Shown here in pieces: positions 52,133 through 60,867 of a stretch of DNA of 64,000 nt. Numbering within the stretch: position 1 is the stretch's first letter; each line of letters starts with the position of its first letter. The DNA is from Nonomuraea gerenzanensis (GTDB lineage Bacteria; Actinomycetota; Actinomycetes; Streptosporangiales; Streptosporangiaceae). The notes beneath the pieces were generated by a model. It saw only the letters and a program-made list of their open reading frames with translations, searched no databases and was not told the DNA's origin. Made by a program: the position numbers and the translations under genes. The stretch is taken from positions 8,804,001 through 8,868,000 of the forward strand of contig NZ_CP084058.1 in assembly GCF_020215645.1 (NCBI RefSeq), read 5' to 3'.

Positions 52133-52738
52133 TCAGATGAGACGCCGCTCCATCGCCGCCACCACGGCCGCCGCCCTGTTGTCCACGCCGAGCTTGGCGA
52201 AGACGTGCTTGAGGTGCGTCTTCACGGTGGTCTCGCTGATCAGCAGGGCCCGCGCCACCTCCTTGTTGGCGGCCCCGCGCGCGATCAGCCTGAGCACTTC
52301 CAGCTCCCGGGGCGTCGGCGCCGCCGCGGGCTTGCGGCCCAGGCCGTCGATGAGCTGCGAGGTGATCCGCTGGGCCAGCACCCGCCCGCCGGCCGCCGCC
52401 GTGCGCACGGCCGCCTGGAGCTCCTCGCGCGGCGCGTCCTTGAGCAGGTAGCCCGCCACCCCGGCGGCCAGCGCCCGCGACACGTCGGCGTCGGTGTCGT
52501 ACGTGGTCAGCACCACGACCCTGATCCGCGGATGGTCGGCGGCCAGCCGCTCGATCGCCCCCACGCCGTCGAGCCCCGGCATGCGCAGGTCCATCAGCAC
52601 CACGTCGGGCTCGGTGGCCCTGGCCTGGGCGAGGGCCTCGTGCCCGTCGCCCGCCTCGGCCACCACCTCGATGCCGGGCACGCCGTCGAAGATGCCGCGC
52701 AGCCCGTCGCGGACCACGGGGTGGTCGTCGACGATCAT
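52133..52738 (-). CDS. NarL/FixJ-family response regulator
   Basis: 201 aa from ATG 52738, coupled to the kinase stop as TGATG; a GTG further upstream is possible. Receiver domain with acidic pair in MIVDDHPVVR, phospho-Asp 50 in DVVLMDLRMPGLDG, Thr/Lys in LTTYDTD and LLKDAPREE. LuxR-type HTH at 140-195 (LTPRELEVLRLIARG-like TPRELEVLRLIARGAANKEV, TTVKTHLKHVFAKLGV). Controls, by context, the ABC exporter upstream. Confidence 0.95.
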   Translation of the reverse strand: MIVDDHPVVRDGLRGIFDGVPGIEVVAEAGDGHEALAQARATEPDVVLMDLRMPGLDGVGAIERLAADHPRIRVVVLTTYDTDADVSRALAAGVAGYLLKDAPREELQAAVRTAAAGGRVLAQRITSQLIDGLGRKPAAAPTPRELEVLRLIARGAANKEVARALLISETTVKTHLKHVFAKLGVDNRAAAVVAAMERRLI

Positions 52739-53826
52739 CAGGCGCAGGGGATGCTCACGCACAACGCCGTCCCTTCGCCCAGCGCCGACTCCACCGTGAC
52801 GGTGCCGCCCGAGCGCGCGGCCCGCTCGCGCATCGCGATCAGCCCGTAGCCGCCGGCCGTGCCCGCGGGGTCGAAGCCCGCGCCGTCGTCGAGCACGTCC
52901 AGGGTGACCTCCTCCTCCATGTACGACAGCGTCAGCACCGCGCGGCGGGCGCCGGCGTGCTTGGCCACGTTGGCCAGGCCCTCCTGGGCGGCGCGCAGCA
53001 GCGTGGCCTCCACGTCCTCCGGCAGCCGCCGCGGCTCGCCGTCCACCGAGACGGTGGCGGGCACGCCGGTCGCGGCCGACCAGCGCCCGGCCACGGCCTT
53101 CAGCGCCTCGTGCAGCGGCGCCCGCTCCAGCGGCTCGGGGCGCAGCGCGTCCACCGACCGCCTGGCCTCCTTGAGGCTGTCGCGGGCCAGTCGCTTGGCC
53201 TGGGCGATGCGCCTGCGCACCGCCTCGGGGTCGTCGATGCCCTGCTCGGCCGCTTCGAGCTGGGCGATGATGCCGCTGAACCCCTGGGCGAGCGTGTCGT
53301 GGATCTCGCGGGCGAGCCTGGCCCGCTCCTCCAGCGCGCCCACGACCAGGTTCTGCTCGCTGTGCTTGACCAGCTCGTGCGTGAACAGGCCCATGATGAG
53401 CGTCAGCGCCGTGCTGCCCAGGACGTAGGCCAGCACGGCCGGATCGTCGCGGGCGGCCTCGAACGCCCCGGCCGCGGCGGCGCTCGACACGACGAACAGC
53501 ACCGCGCCCGCGTAGCCCCACCGGCCCGGCAGCAGCAGGTAGGGCATCGCGATCAGGCCGTACGACATCGCCTGGTAGGAGGAGTTCGTCCGGACGAGCG
53601 CGTAGTTCAGCCCCACCAGCACCAGGAAGTGCCACACCATGGGGTTGAACCGTTCGAGCAGCGCGGGCCGGCGGGCGATGAAGAACGTGTACCAGGCGCC
53701 CAGCAGCGCCGTCAGCCCGAGCCCGAGGGGGTCGGGCCCGTCCTGCACGGTCGCGATCGTCGCCGCCATCGCGAGGCAGGTGTAGAAGAGCAGGTGGAAG
53801 ACCCGGGGCCAGCCTGCCTCGTCCAA
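52738..53826 (-). CDS. Sensor histidine kinase (LiaS/DesK-like)
   Basis: 362 aa from TTG 53826 with GGGAG ten bases upstream. Five to six membrane helices in residues 8-148 with almost no extracytoplasmic loop, as in intramembrane-sensing kinases. HisKA_3 phosphoacceptor His 176 in LAREIHDTLAQGFSGI. HATPase_c: N-box AQEGLANVAKHAGA, G-box DDGAGFDPAG and GGYGLIAMRERA. It lies directly after the ABC permease gene in the same operon, the classic layout for sensing cell-envelope antibiotics. Confidence 0.95.
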   Translation of the reverse strand: MDEAGWPRVFHLLFYTCLAMAATIATVQDGPDPLGLGLTALLGAWYTFFIARRPALLERFNPMVWHFLVLVGLNYALVRTNSSYQAMSYGLIAMPYLLLPGRWGYAGAVLFVVSSAAAAGAFEAARDDPAVLAYVLGSTALTLIMGLFTHELVKHSEQNLVVGALEERARLAREIHDTLAQGFSGIIAQLEAAEQGIDDPEAVRRRIAQAKRLARDSLKEARRSVDALRPEPLERAPLHEALKAVAGRWSAATGVPATVSVDGEPRRLPEDVEATLLRAAQEGLANVAKHAGARRAVLTLSYMEEEVTLDVLDDGAGFDPAGTAGGYGLIAMRERAARSGGTVTVESALGEGTALCVSIPCA

Positions 53827-53833
53827 CGTCCGA

Positions 53834-54532
53834 TCACTCCCAGCGGAACAGTGCGACCGCGATGGCGGTGCCGAGCACGATTATCGCCGAAAGGATGAGG
53901 AAGGGCATCGGCGCGGGGTCGCCGAGCCAGCTCTCCCGCAGCGCGGTGACGCCCTGGGTGAGCGGCAGGTACGCGCCGATCTCGCGCAGCTCCCCCGGCA
54001 CGCCCTCGCGCGGGATGGCCGCGCCCGCCAGGAAGATCATGGGGAACATGACGAGCAGCCCCATCAGGTCCGCCGTCCTGGCGCGCGGGGCGAGGGCGGC
54101 CAGCACGAAGCCGATGGCGTAACACATCAGGGCGCACAGCACGAAGGACAGCACCAGCGCGGCCGGGTGCGCGGGCGGCGCCACCCCGAACCCGAGCATC
54201 GCCACACCGATCAGGATGGCGGCCCCCGCCAGCGCCATCACGAGCTGGGCCGCGATCTGCGCGGTGAGCAGCACGAGCGGGGAGATCGGGGTGGTGGCCA
54301 GGCGGCGCAGCACCTTGCGCTCCCGGTAGCTCGCCATGACGCCGGGCAGCGTGGAGATCCCGCCGATGGCCAGCACCATCGCCAGGTAGCCGGGCACGAA
54401 GACCTCCAGGCGGTCGTTGCTGCCGTTCAGGAGCAGCAGCATGGCGGGGAAGGCGACCATGAAGAACAGCGTGGCGGGATCCCTGGACAGCAGCCGCAGC
54501 TCCGTGGCCGACAGGTGCGCGAACGCCTTCAT
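53834..54532 (-). CDS. ABC-2 type exporter permease
   Basis: 232 aa. Six hydrophobic segments; ELRLLSRDPATLFFMVAFPAMLLL start, YRERKVLRRLATTPISPLVLL, MFPMIFLAGAAIPREGVP: the ABC-2 membrane family. ATG 54532 overlaps the ATPase stop (ATGA). Together they form a drug- or lipid-exporting system of DrrAB/LiaFSR-linked type. Confidence 0.93.
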   Translation of the reverse strand: MKAFAHLSATELRLLSRDPATLFFMVAFPAMLLLLNGSNDRLEVFVPGYLAMVLAIGGISTLPGVMASYRERKVLRRLATTPISPLVLLTAQIAAQLVMALAGAAILIGVAMLGFGVAPPAHPAALVLSFVLCALMCYAIGFVLAALAPRARTADLMGLLVMFPMIFLAGAAIPREGVPGELREIGAYLPLTQGVTALRESWLGDPAPMPFLILSAIIVLGTAIAVALFRWE

Positions 54533-55242
54533 CGCCCCTCCTCCGCCAGCGCCAGGTACGCGGCCTCCAGCGAGTCCGTCCCGGTGCGGCCGATCAGCTC
54601 GCGCGGGCTGCCCAGCGCCACGACCTTGCCCCGGCGGAAGACGGCCACCCGGTCGCACAGCTCCTCTGCCTCGTCCAGGTAGTGGCTCACCAGCACCACC
54701 GTGGTGCCGGCCGCCTTCAGGTCGCCGATGAGCGTCCACGTCTCCCGGCGGGCCACGGGGTCCAGCCCGGTGGTCAGCTCGTCGAGCACCACCAGCTCCG
54801 GCCCGCCGACCAGGGCCAGGGCCAGCTTGAGCCGCTGCTTCTGCCCGCCGGACAGGTCGCCGTACGCCTTGGCCGCGATCGGGCCGAGGTCCCAGCGCCG
54901 CAGCACCGCCTCCCAGTCGTCCGGCCGCTCGTACAGGGCCGCGAACAGCCGCATGGCCTCGGCCACCCTGAGCCTGTCGGGCAGCTCCCCCTCCTGCAGC
55001 TGCACGCCCATGCGCTGGGCCAGGGCCCGCCGGCGGCGCGCGGGGTCCTGGCCCAGCACGCGCACCGTCCCCGAGTCGGGCCTGCGCAGGCCCGACAGGC
55101 ATTCCACCGTGGTGGTCTTGCCCGCGCCGTTGTGGCCGAGCACGCCGAACGTCTCGCCCTTGCGCACCGCGAACGACACGCCGTCCACGGCGCGGTTGTA
55201 GCCGTAGGCCTTGTGGAGGTCCTCCAGCTCGATCACCGTCAT
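54529..55242 (-). CDS. ABC exporter ATP-binding protein
   Basis: 237 aa from ATG 55242 (GGAG upstream). Walker A LGHNGAGKTTTVECL (about 41), Q-loop MGVQLQEGEL, signature LSGGQKQRLKLALAL (about 138), Walker B LVVLDELTTGLDP, H-loop VLVSHYLDEAE. In the signature and D-loop ELTTGLDP the sequence follows DrrA-like drug exporters. First gene of the operon ATPase-permease-kinase-regulator. Confidence 0.95.
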   Translation of the reverse strand: MTVIELEDLHKAYGYNRAVDGVSFAVRKGETFGVLGHNGAGKTTTVECLSGLRRPDSGTVRVLGQDPARRRRALAQRMGVQLQEGELPDRLRVAEAMRLFAALYERPDDWEAVLRRWDLGPIAAKAYGDLSGGQKQRLKLALALVGGPELVVLDELTTGLDPVARRETWTLIGDLKAAGTTVVLVSHYLDEAEELCDRVAVFRRGKVVALGSPRELIGRTGTDSLEAAYLALAEEGR

Positions 55243-55294
55243 GCTCCGAGCCTCCCGCCGGGAGGCGCGCGGCGGCATCGCCCGTTCGTGCGCG

Positions 55295-55320
55295 CGGCAT
55301 CCTCCATCCGGAGGATGCCG
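55295..55320 (-). terminator. Terminator of the rifampin-phosphotransferase-like gene
   Basis: CGGCATCCTCC, loop ATCC, GGAGGATGCCG: perfect 11-bp stem directly after the stop codon of the leftward gene, separating it from the ABC operon. Confidence 0.75.
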
Positions 55321-57891
55321 TCACTCGTCGATCGTCACCGTCCCGGCGGCGCCGTTCACCGTGATCCGCTGACCGGAGGTGATGCGGTGGGTGGCGTCCG
55401 GCACGCCCACCACGGCGGGGATGCCGTACTCCCTGGCCACGACCGCGCCGTGGGACATCGCGCCGCCCATCTCCATCACCAGCCCGCCCGCCGTCAGGAA
55501 CAGCGGTGTCCAGCCCGGGTCGGTGGAGGGGCAGACGAGGATCTCGCCCGGCTCCAGGTGCGCGCCGATCGGGTCGAGCACCACCCTGGCCACGCCCGTG
55601 ACCGTGCCGGGGGAGGCGGGCGTGCCGGCGATCCCGCCGTCGCCGCCGGGCTGCGACAGGGCCTCCGGTTCCGTGCCGTCGGAGAGCAGCACCCGGGGGA
55701 CGTGCCTGCGGCGCCGCTCCCGCTCGTACGTGGCCCGCCGCTCCGCCACCAGCGCCCGCAGGTCGCCTCCCGCCAGCGCGGCCCTGGTCTCGCGCAGGTC
55801 CAGGAAGAACACGTCCTGCGCGGAGTCCAGCACGCCCAGGCCCACCAGGTGCTCCCCCACGACCAGGAGGCTGCGGCGGACCGCCGCCAGCGTCTTGACC
55901 AGGTAGAACTTGGGCAGCTCGCGCAGCCCGGCGTACCGGCGGGTGCGCCCGAGCGCGAAGCGCACGACGGGGGCCCGCCACCGCCCCCTGCGCCGGGCCC
56001 GCGCGGCCACGTGCGCGATCGTCGCGCGGGCCTGCCGGACTCCGTCGGCGAACTGCTCGGACGGGGGTACTCCAGTGTCCATGCGCAGGTAGTTGGCCAG
56101 CACGCCGAGGATGTGGCCGGGCTCCTCCGACCATCGCGGCACGCCCAGGTCGATCTCGGCGACGCCGCGGTGGCCGTACTCGTCCAGGAACGCGGCGATC
56201 TCGCGCTGGGCGAGCGGCGGGAGCCGTCCCTCCTGGTAGTGCTCGACCAGCTCGGGCACGGACAGCTCGCGGAACGGGCCCGGCTCGATGCGGGTGGCCA
56301 GCCGCCACAGCTCCAGGTCCATCTCGGTGGTCGGGTTGTGCGGCAGGCTGCGCAGCACGTCGCTCATCTCGGCCACGGGCACACCGGAGAGCTTGGAGGC
56401 CAGCGCGAACAGGCCGTAGCCGGTGACCACGGTCGGCATGATGGAGATGATCAGCGGGAAGGTGCCCGCCAGGACCCGTTCGGCGTGGTCGAGGCGCTGT
56501 GCTGGGGTCGCGGAGCCGGGCACCCGGAGCCTCGCGTCCAGCCTCTCGCCGGTCGTCACCGTGGCGGCGAGGGCCTGGTCCGGCCGGGTGAGCGCCTTCA
56601 GGACCCGCTGCGGCAGGCGCAGGTTGCGGGCGAACCTGGCCAGGCCCCGCAGGAAGGGCCGGACGGACGTGTGCGCCTGGCTCAGGCGCGGGTCCTCGAA
56701 GAGCCGCTCCACCACGCTCACCGCGCGGGCCTCGCCGAGCGTCAGCACGCGGGGCAGCAGGGCGCGGCCGGGACGGCTGCGCACGGCGGTGGTGAGGTCG
56801 AGCCAGAGCCGCTCCCCCGAGACCGTCAGGAAGCCGGCGCCGCCGAGGAGGTCGGCGGGCCGGTGGCCGGCCAGGCCCGCGCCGCCCGCGCTGATCACCT
56901 TGAACGCCGACTGCCCCATCGGGGTCAGCGGCCCCATCACGCCCTGGACGACGTTGACGGAGAAGTACACCCGCAGGCCGGGCCGGGTGGGCTCGGGCAG
57001 CGGGTAGAGCGTGGTGATCGGCCTGGCCTGGGTGAGCCAGAGCGTGCCGTGGCCGTCGATGGCCCACTCGGTGTCCTGCGGGGCGCCGTAGTGGGCCTCG
57101 ACGCGGGCGCCGAGTGCGGCGAGCCCGCGTACCTCGCGGTCGGTCAGGCAGAGGCCGGGCTCGGCCGTCTCGACGCGTTCGGTGCCGCCGCCGGGCAGGG
57201 AGCGGATGGCCAGCCGCTTGTCGCCGGCGTGGCGTTCGAGGATCTCGCCGTCGAAGACGCGGAAGCGGTCGGGGTTCACCGCGCCGGAGACCACGGCCTC
57301 GCCGAGACCGGGGCTGGCGTCGATGACGCTCTCGCGCCGCCTGCCCGTCACCGGGTTGGCGGTGAACATCACGCCCGCGACTCGCGCGTCCACCATCCGC
57401 TGGACGACCACCGCGAGCCGGACGGCGGCGTGGTCGATGCCGTTGGACTCGCGGTAGGCCACCGCGCGGTCGGTCCAGAGCGAGGCCCAGCAGCGGCGTA
57501 CGGCCTCCACCACCGCCTGGGCGCCCACCACGTTGAGGAAGGTGTCCTGCTGGCCGGCGAAGCTGGCGAACGGCAGGTCCTCGGCGGTGGCGGAGGAGCG
57601 CACGGCCACGGGCACGTCGTCGCCGAGCCCCGCGTACGCCTTCACGATCGCCTCCTGCACGGCGTCCGGGACCGGGGCCTCCAGCAGGTGCCGCCTGGCC
57701 CGCTCGGCCAGGTCGTCGCCGCTGGTCAGCAGACCCTGCGCGACCTGCCGGTACGCCTCCGTGGTGAGCACCCAGCCGGGCGGCACCGGCAGGCCCGCAG
57801 CGGTCAGCTCGCCCAGGTTGGCCGCCTTGCCGCCCACCTCGGCGAGCATGCCCGCGTCGATCTCCGAGAAGTCAAGGACCGTGGTCTTCAT
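55321..57891 (-). CDS. Rifampin-phosphotransferase-like PEP-synthase family protein
   Basis: 856 aa. Three parts: ATP-grasp PPDK-N domain (residues 1-310: VGGKAANLGELTAAGLPVP, VAVRSSATAEDLPFASFAGQ, DTEWAIDGHGTLWLTQARPI), a central helical domain (about 320-750), and a swivelling His domain (770-856) with the phospho-His in GGAMSHGAVVAREYGIPAVV. The C-terminal PEP-binding barrel of true PEP synthase is absent, which is the layout of rifampin phosphotransferases. The upstream RAE element typical of RPH genes is not seen. It may phosphorylate a different drug or metabolite. GGGAGAG stands before ATG 57891. Confidence 0.85.
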   Translation of the reverse strand: MKTTVLDFSEIDAGMLAEVGGKAANLGELTAAGLPVPPGWVLTTEAYRQVAQGLLTSGDDLAERARRHLLEAPVPDAVQEAIVKAYAGLGDDVPVAVRSSATAEDLPFASFAGQQDTFLNVVGAQAVVEAVRRCWASLWTDRAVAYRESNGIDHAAVRLAVVVQRMVDARVAGVMFTANPVTGRRRESVIDASPGLGEAVVSGAVNPDRFRVFDGEILERHAGDKRLAIRSLPGGGTERVETAEPGLCLTDREVRGLAALGARVEAHYGAPQDTEWAIDGHGTLWLTQARPITTLYPLPEPTRPGLRVYFSVNVVQGVMGPLTPMGQSAFKVISAGGAGLAGHRPADLLGGAGFLTVSGERLWLDLTTAVRSRPGRALLPRVLTLGEARAVSVVERLFEDPRLSQAHTSVRPFLRGLARFARNLRLPQRVLKALTRPDQALAATVTTGERLDARLRVPGSATPAQRLDHAERVLAGTFPLIISIMPTVVTGYGLFALASKLSGVPVAEMSDVLRSLPHNPTTEMDLELWRLATRIEPGPFRELSVPELVEHYQEGRLPPLAQREIAAFLDEYGHRGVAEIDLGVPRWSEEPGHILGVLANYLRMDTGVPPSEQFADGVRQARATIAHVAARARRRGRWRAPVVRFALGRTRRYAGLRELPKFYLVKTLAAVRRSLLVVGEHLVGLGVLDSAQDVFFLDLRETRAALAGGDLRALVAERRATYERERRRRHVPRVLLSDGTEPEALSQPGGDGGIAGTPASPGTVTGVARVVLDPIGAHLEPGEILVCPSTDPGWTPLFLTAGGLVMEMGGAMSHGAVVAREYGIPAVVGVPDATHRITSGQRITVNGAAGTVTIDE

Positions 57892-57967
57892 CGCACGCTC
57901 TCCCGCCGTTCAGCGTCCCGTCACCCCAGTGTTCCGCTTTCCGGCCAAGAATTCAACACGCGATGAA

Positions 57968-58888
57968 TCAGGGTTGCAGGGGGCGGCCGTCCAGGTCCCA
58001 GTCCGGCTCGGCGGGCACGCCGATCGCGGCCAGCGCCGTCGGCCCGACGTCCACCAGCCGGGGCTCACCGAGCGGGCGCCCGCCGAGGTCCTCGCCCAGC
58101 CGGTTGAGGATCACGAAGACCGTGCGCTCCTCGTCGGAGGTGCCGCCGTGCCCGCCCGCGTCCACGTGACCGTGATCGGTGGTGACCAGCACCGTCCAGC
58201 GCTCGTCCGCGTACCCCGGACGCGCGCGGATCGTGTCGAGCAGACGGCCCAGGTAGGCGTCCTGGGTCTGGAGGGCGACGGCGTACTCGGGGCAGTGCGG
58301 GCCGAGGTCGTGGGCCACCTCGTCGGTGTCGCCGAGGTAGACGAAGACCGCGTCCGGGTCGTCCTCGGCCAGGTGGCGCTCGGCGGCCTCGGCGACCTGC
58401 TTGTCGGCGGCGGCCCAGCCGACGGTGTACCCGTCGAGCACGAACCGGTGGTCGATCGCCGGGCCGAAGGCTCCGTGCTCGGCCAGGGCGGCCCAGGAGA
58501 AGAACGCCGAGGTGGTCAGCTCGGGCCTGGCGCGCTTGGCCCGCGTCAGGAAGTCCGGGAATCTCTGGAACCGGGGGCCGGCGAAGCCGTTGTCCACGAC
58601 ACCGTGCTTGTCCGGCCAGACACCGGTGGCGATCGACGACCAGCCGGGGCCCGAGTCGGTCCTCGACCTGATCACCCGGCCGCCGTCACCGGGCTCGGGG
58701 GTCTTGGGGACGACCTCGCCGGGGGACTCGGTGCGCGGGGTGCCGGCCTCGCCGTAGGGGAGCATGCTGGTGCCGTACGCGCCGGTGGACCTCAGCCCGG
58801 CCAGGACGGGGGCGTCCAGGGCGAGCAGCCGGTCGAACCTGAGCCCGTCCATGCCGACGACGAGCACCTTGCTTGTAAAAGCGGACAT
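57968..58888 (-). CDS. Alkaline-phosphatase-superfamily nucleotide pyrophosphatase/phosphodiesterase
   Basis: 306 aa. Metal and nucleophile pattern of the type I phosphodiesterase family: VLVVGMDGLRFDRL (Asp), GPGWSSIATGVWPDKHGV with the Ser/Thr nucleophile, YLGDTDEVAHDLG (Asp, His) and TTDHGHVDAGGHG (Asp-His, His). Likely intracellular, as no signal peptide is visible. Third gene of the lacI operon; it may release a phosphate or phosphonate group from the pathway substrate. Confidence 0.9.
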   Translation of the reverse strand: MSAFTSKVLVVGMDGLRFDRLLALDAPVLAGLRSTGAYGTSMLPYGEAGTPRTESPGEVVPKTPEPGDGGRVIRSRTDSGPGWSSIATGVWPDKHGVVDNGFAGPRFQRFPDFLTRAKRARPELTTSAFFSWAALAEHGAFGPAIDHRFVLDGYTVGWAAADKQVAEAAERHLAEDDPDAVFVYLGDTDEVAHDLGPHCPEYAVALQTQDAYLGRLLDTIRARPGYADERWTVLVTTDHGHVDAGGHGGTSDEERTVFVILNRLGEDLGGRPLGEPRLVDVGPTALAAIGVPAEPDWDLDGRPLQP

Positions 58889-58913
58889 ACCCCCATCTAA
58901 GCGGTGCGGCCCG

Positions 58914-59687
58914 CTAGGGGATGAAGCGCCGTACCCACTCCGCGGCGCCGGGCAGGATCTCCTCGACCGGGGCCACCTGCGGGTACCAGGTGCGCTCCCA
59001 CTCCAGCGACACCCACCCGCCGAACCCGTCGGCCCGCAGCAGCTCCCCCGCCTCCTCCAGCGGCACCGAGCCCGTCCCCATCGGCACCGGGGTCGTGTCC
59101 TGCGCCGAGACCGCGTCCTTGACCTGCACGTAGTCGAGATACGGGCGCAGCGCCGCGAGCGTCCGCGCGGGCGGCTCGCCGTGGCGCCACGGGTGCAGCA
59201 GGTCCCAGATCGCGCCGGTGGTCTCCGGGCAGCCCGCCTCGGCCAGCAGCGCGGCCACCCCCTCGCCGGTCGCCAGGTGGTCGTGGGTCTCGACGAGCAC
59301 GCGGCGGCCGAGGTCGCCGGCCGTACCGGCGACGGCCTTGAGGCGGCGGGCGCCGGTGGCCAGGTCGTCGCCGCGCGGGAACACCCGGACGCCGGGCGCG
59401 CCGAGGTCGGCGGCGAGCCGCAGGTCGGCGCGCAGGGCCTCGACGACCGGCTCGTCCGGGCCCGCCTCGCAGATGCCGGCATATCCCGCCAGGGCGGAGA
59501 TCCGCAGCCCCGCCTGCTCGATCCGCTCCCGCACCGATGCCCTGGCCGCGGCGTCGAGGCCGGCGTGCACGCCGGTGTCGGGATGCAGCCGCAGCTCCAG
59601 CCCCTGGCAACCGTGCCCGGCCGCGACCTCGATCGCCCTGTCCAGCCCCTCGCCGGGCATCCCCAGCGTGCTGACCGCCAGCTTCAC
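58914..59687 (-). CDS. Sugar phosphate isomerase/epimerase (AP_endonuc_2 TIM barrel)
   Basis: 257 aa. MKLAVSTLGMPGEGLDRAI start, LELRLHPDTG, RVLVETHDHLATGEG (Glu, His ligands), AIWDLLHPWRHGE (Asp, His), YVQVKDA and VSLEWERTWYP (Glu). Complete metal site. Similar in fold to the enzyme at 51255-52118 but clearly a different subfamily. It is 37 bases downstream of lacI and 25 upstream of the phosphodiesterase gene. Confidence 0.9.
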   Translation of the reverse strand: MKLAVSTLGMPGEGLDRAIEVAAGHGCQGLELRLHPDTGVHAGLDAAARASVRERIEQAGLRISALAGYAGICEAGPDEPVVEALRADLRLAADLGAPGVRVFPRGDDLATGARRLKAVAGTAGDLGRRVLVETHDHLATGEGVAALLAEAGCPETTGAIWDLLHPWRHGEPPARTLAALRPYLDYVQVKDAVSAQDTTPVPMGTGSVPLEEAGELLRADGFGGWVSLEWERTWYPQVAPVEEILPGAAEWVRRFIP

Positions 59688-59724
59688 GCCATCCTCCCCA
59701 TCACGCCTTCGGCTCCCGGTGGCG

Positions 59725-60717
59725 TCAAGCCATCCTCCGTACGCTCTCCCGCAGCACGACCTCGCCGGCCACCTGCTCGACCACGACCGGGTCGTCCTCG
59801 TTCAGCGCCAGCTCCAGCGCCCGCGCCCCCATGTCCTTCAGCGGCAGCCGGACGGTCGTCAGCGCGGGGACATGATCACGCAGGGTGACGATGTCGTCGA
59901 AACCGGCCACCGAGACGTCCTCGGGCACCCGGACCCCGCGCTCGCGGTAGGCCGCCAGGGCGCCCACCGCCATCACGTCGTTGACGGCGAACACGCAGGT
60001 GGCCTCCCCGACCTGCTGGGCGGCGGTGTAGCCGCCGTCGCGGTCGAACGGGCCGTGGATCACCTGCGGGGCGGGCAACCCCAGCTCGTCGAGCGCCCCG
60101 GCGAAGCCGGCGCACCGGTCGGCGGCCGTCACCAGGTGCGGCGGGCCCGCCAGGATCGCGAACCGCGTGTGGCCCAGCTCCGCCAGCGCCCTGGCCAGCT
60201 CGGCGGCGCCCTCCCTGTTGGCGGGCGCGACGGTGTCCACGCCGAGGAGGTCCTGCCCGACGCAGGCCGCCCGGCCGCCGCCCGCCTGGTAGCGGGCCAG
60301 CTCCTCGCGCAGCCGCCTGGTGACGCCCTGGTCGGCGACGCGCGAGCCGACCAGCAGCACGGCGCGCACGCGCTGGGCGTGCAGCGTGGCCAGGTAGGCG
60401 ATCTCCTGCTCGGGGTCGCGATGGGTGGTGCCCACCATGACCAGCAGCCCCTCGGTGGCCGCCGCCCGCATGGCCCCGTCGGCCAGGGCCGCGAAGTAGG
60501 GGTCGGTGAGGTCGTGCACCACGATGCCGATGACGTTGCTCGCCCCGCGCGCCAGCGTCTGCGCGGCGATGTTGGCCCGGTAGCCGAGCTCGTCCGCGGC
60601 GCGCTCGACACGCGCCCGCAGGGCCGCGCCCACCTGGCGGGTGCTGCCGTTCAGCACCCGCGAGGCGGTCGCGAGCGAGACGCCCGCCTGCTTGGCGACG
60701 TCTTCAAGCGTGACCAC
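59725..60717 (-). CDS. LacI-family transcriptional regulator
   Basis: 330 aa from GTG 60717 (GGGAGG seven bases upstream). HTH at residues 2-22 (TLEDVAKQAGVSLATASRVL), hinge helix with RANIAAQTLA, then the periplasmic-binding-protein-like domain (IGIVVHDLTDPYFAALADG, VFAVNDVMAVGALAAYRE, VSVAGFDDIVTLRDHVP). Its own promoter carries GGAAAGCGGTTTCC and a near-identical site stands before the cassette at 48950, so it should repress both until the sugar-like ligand binds. Confidence 0.95.
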   Translation of the reverse strand: MVTLEDVAKQAGVSLATASRVLNGSTRQVGAALRARVERAADELGYRANIAAQTLARGASNVIGIVVHDLTDPYFAALADGAMRAAATEGLLVMVGTTHRDPEQEIAYLATLHAQRVRAVLLVGSRVADQGVTRRLREELARYQAGGGRAACVGQDLLGVDTVAPANREGAAELARALAELGHTRFAILAGPPHLVTAADRCAGFAGALDELGLPAPQVIHGPFDRDGGYTAAQQVGEATCVFAVNDVMAVGALAAYRERGVRVPEDVSVAGFDDIVTLRDHVPALTTVRLPLKDMGARALELALNEDDPVVVEQVAGEVVLRESVRRMA

Positions 60718-60727
60718 GAGACCTCCC

Positions 60728-60741
60728 GGAAAGCGGTTTCC
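60728..60741. promoter_or_regulatory. LacI autoregulatory operator
   Basis: GGAAAGCGGTTTCC, 13/14 identical to the palindrome at 48911-48924, ten bases upstream of the lacI start and next to its ribosome site. Confidence 0.8.
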
Positions 60742-60801
60742 AAGTCTGCCAGACCGGCACCTGGATCCGCATCCTGCCACGCCCGCGGCCGTGGCGACAG
60801 A

Positions 60802-60848
60802 ACGCCCCGCCCCGGCGACGGTGGGCGACCCGCCGCCGGGCGGGGCGT
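60802..60848. terminator. Long GC hairpin after the SGPHD-repeat membrane protein gene
   Basis: ACGCCCCGCCC and GGGCGGGGCGT form a perfect 11-bp outer stem, with CGGCG/CGCCG extending it inward. It lies 20 bases past the stop of the leftward 60868-62085 gene and just before the lacI control region. Confidence 0.65.
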
Positions 60849-60867
60849 GCCCGCCGATCCTGCGGGA

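Noticed and set aside
53834..57067. 1077-codon minus-strand frame spanning permease, ATPase and the RPH-like gene
   Set aside because: Only its last 232 codons are real (the ABC permease). The rest is a shadow frame over genes with strong motif support in another frame.
54682..57966. 1094-codon plus-strand frame
   Set aside because: Antisense to the ABC ATPase and the RPH-like protein; no motif, no ribosome site.
57892..57967. Rifamycin-associated element before the RPH-like gene
   Set aside because: I looked for a ~19-bp inverted repeat upstream of ATG 57891 and found none.
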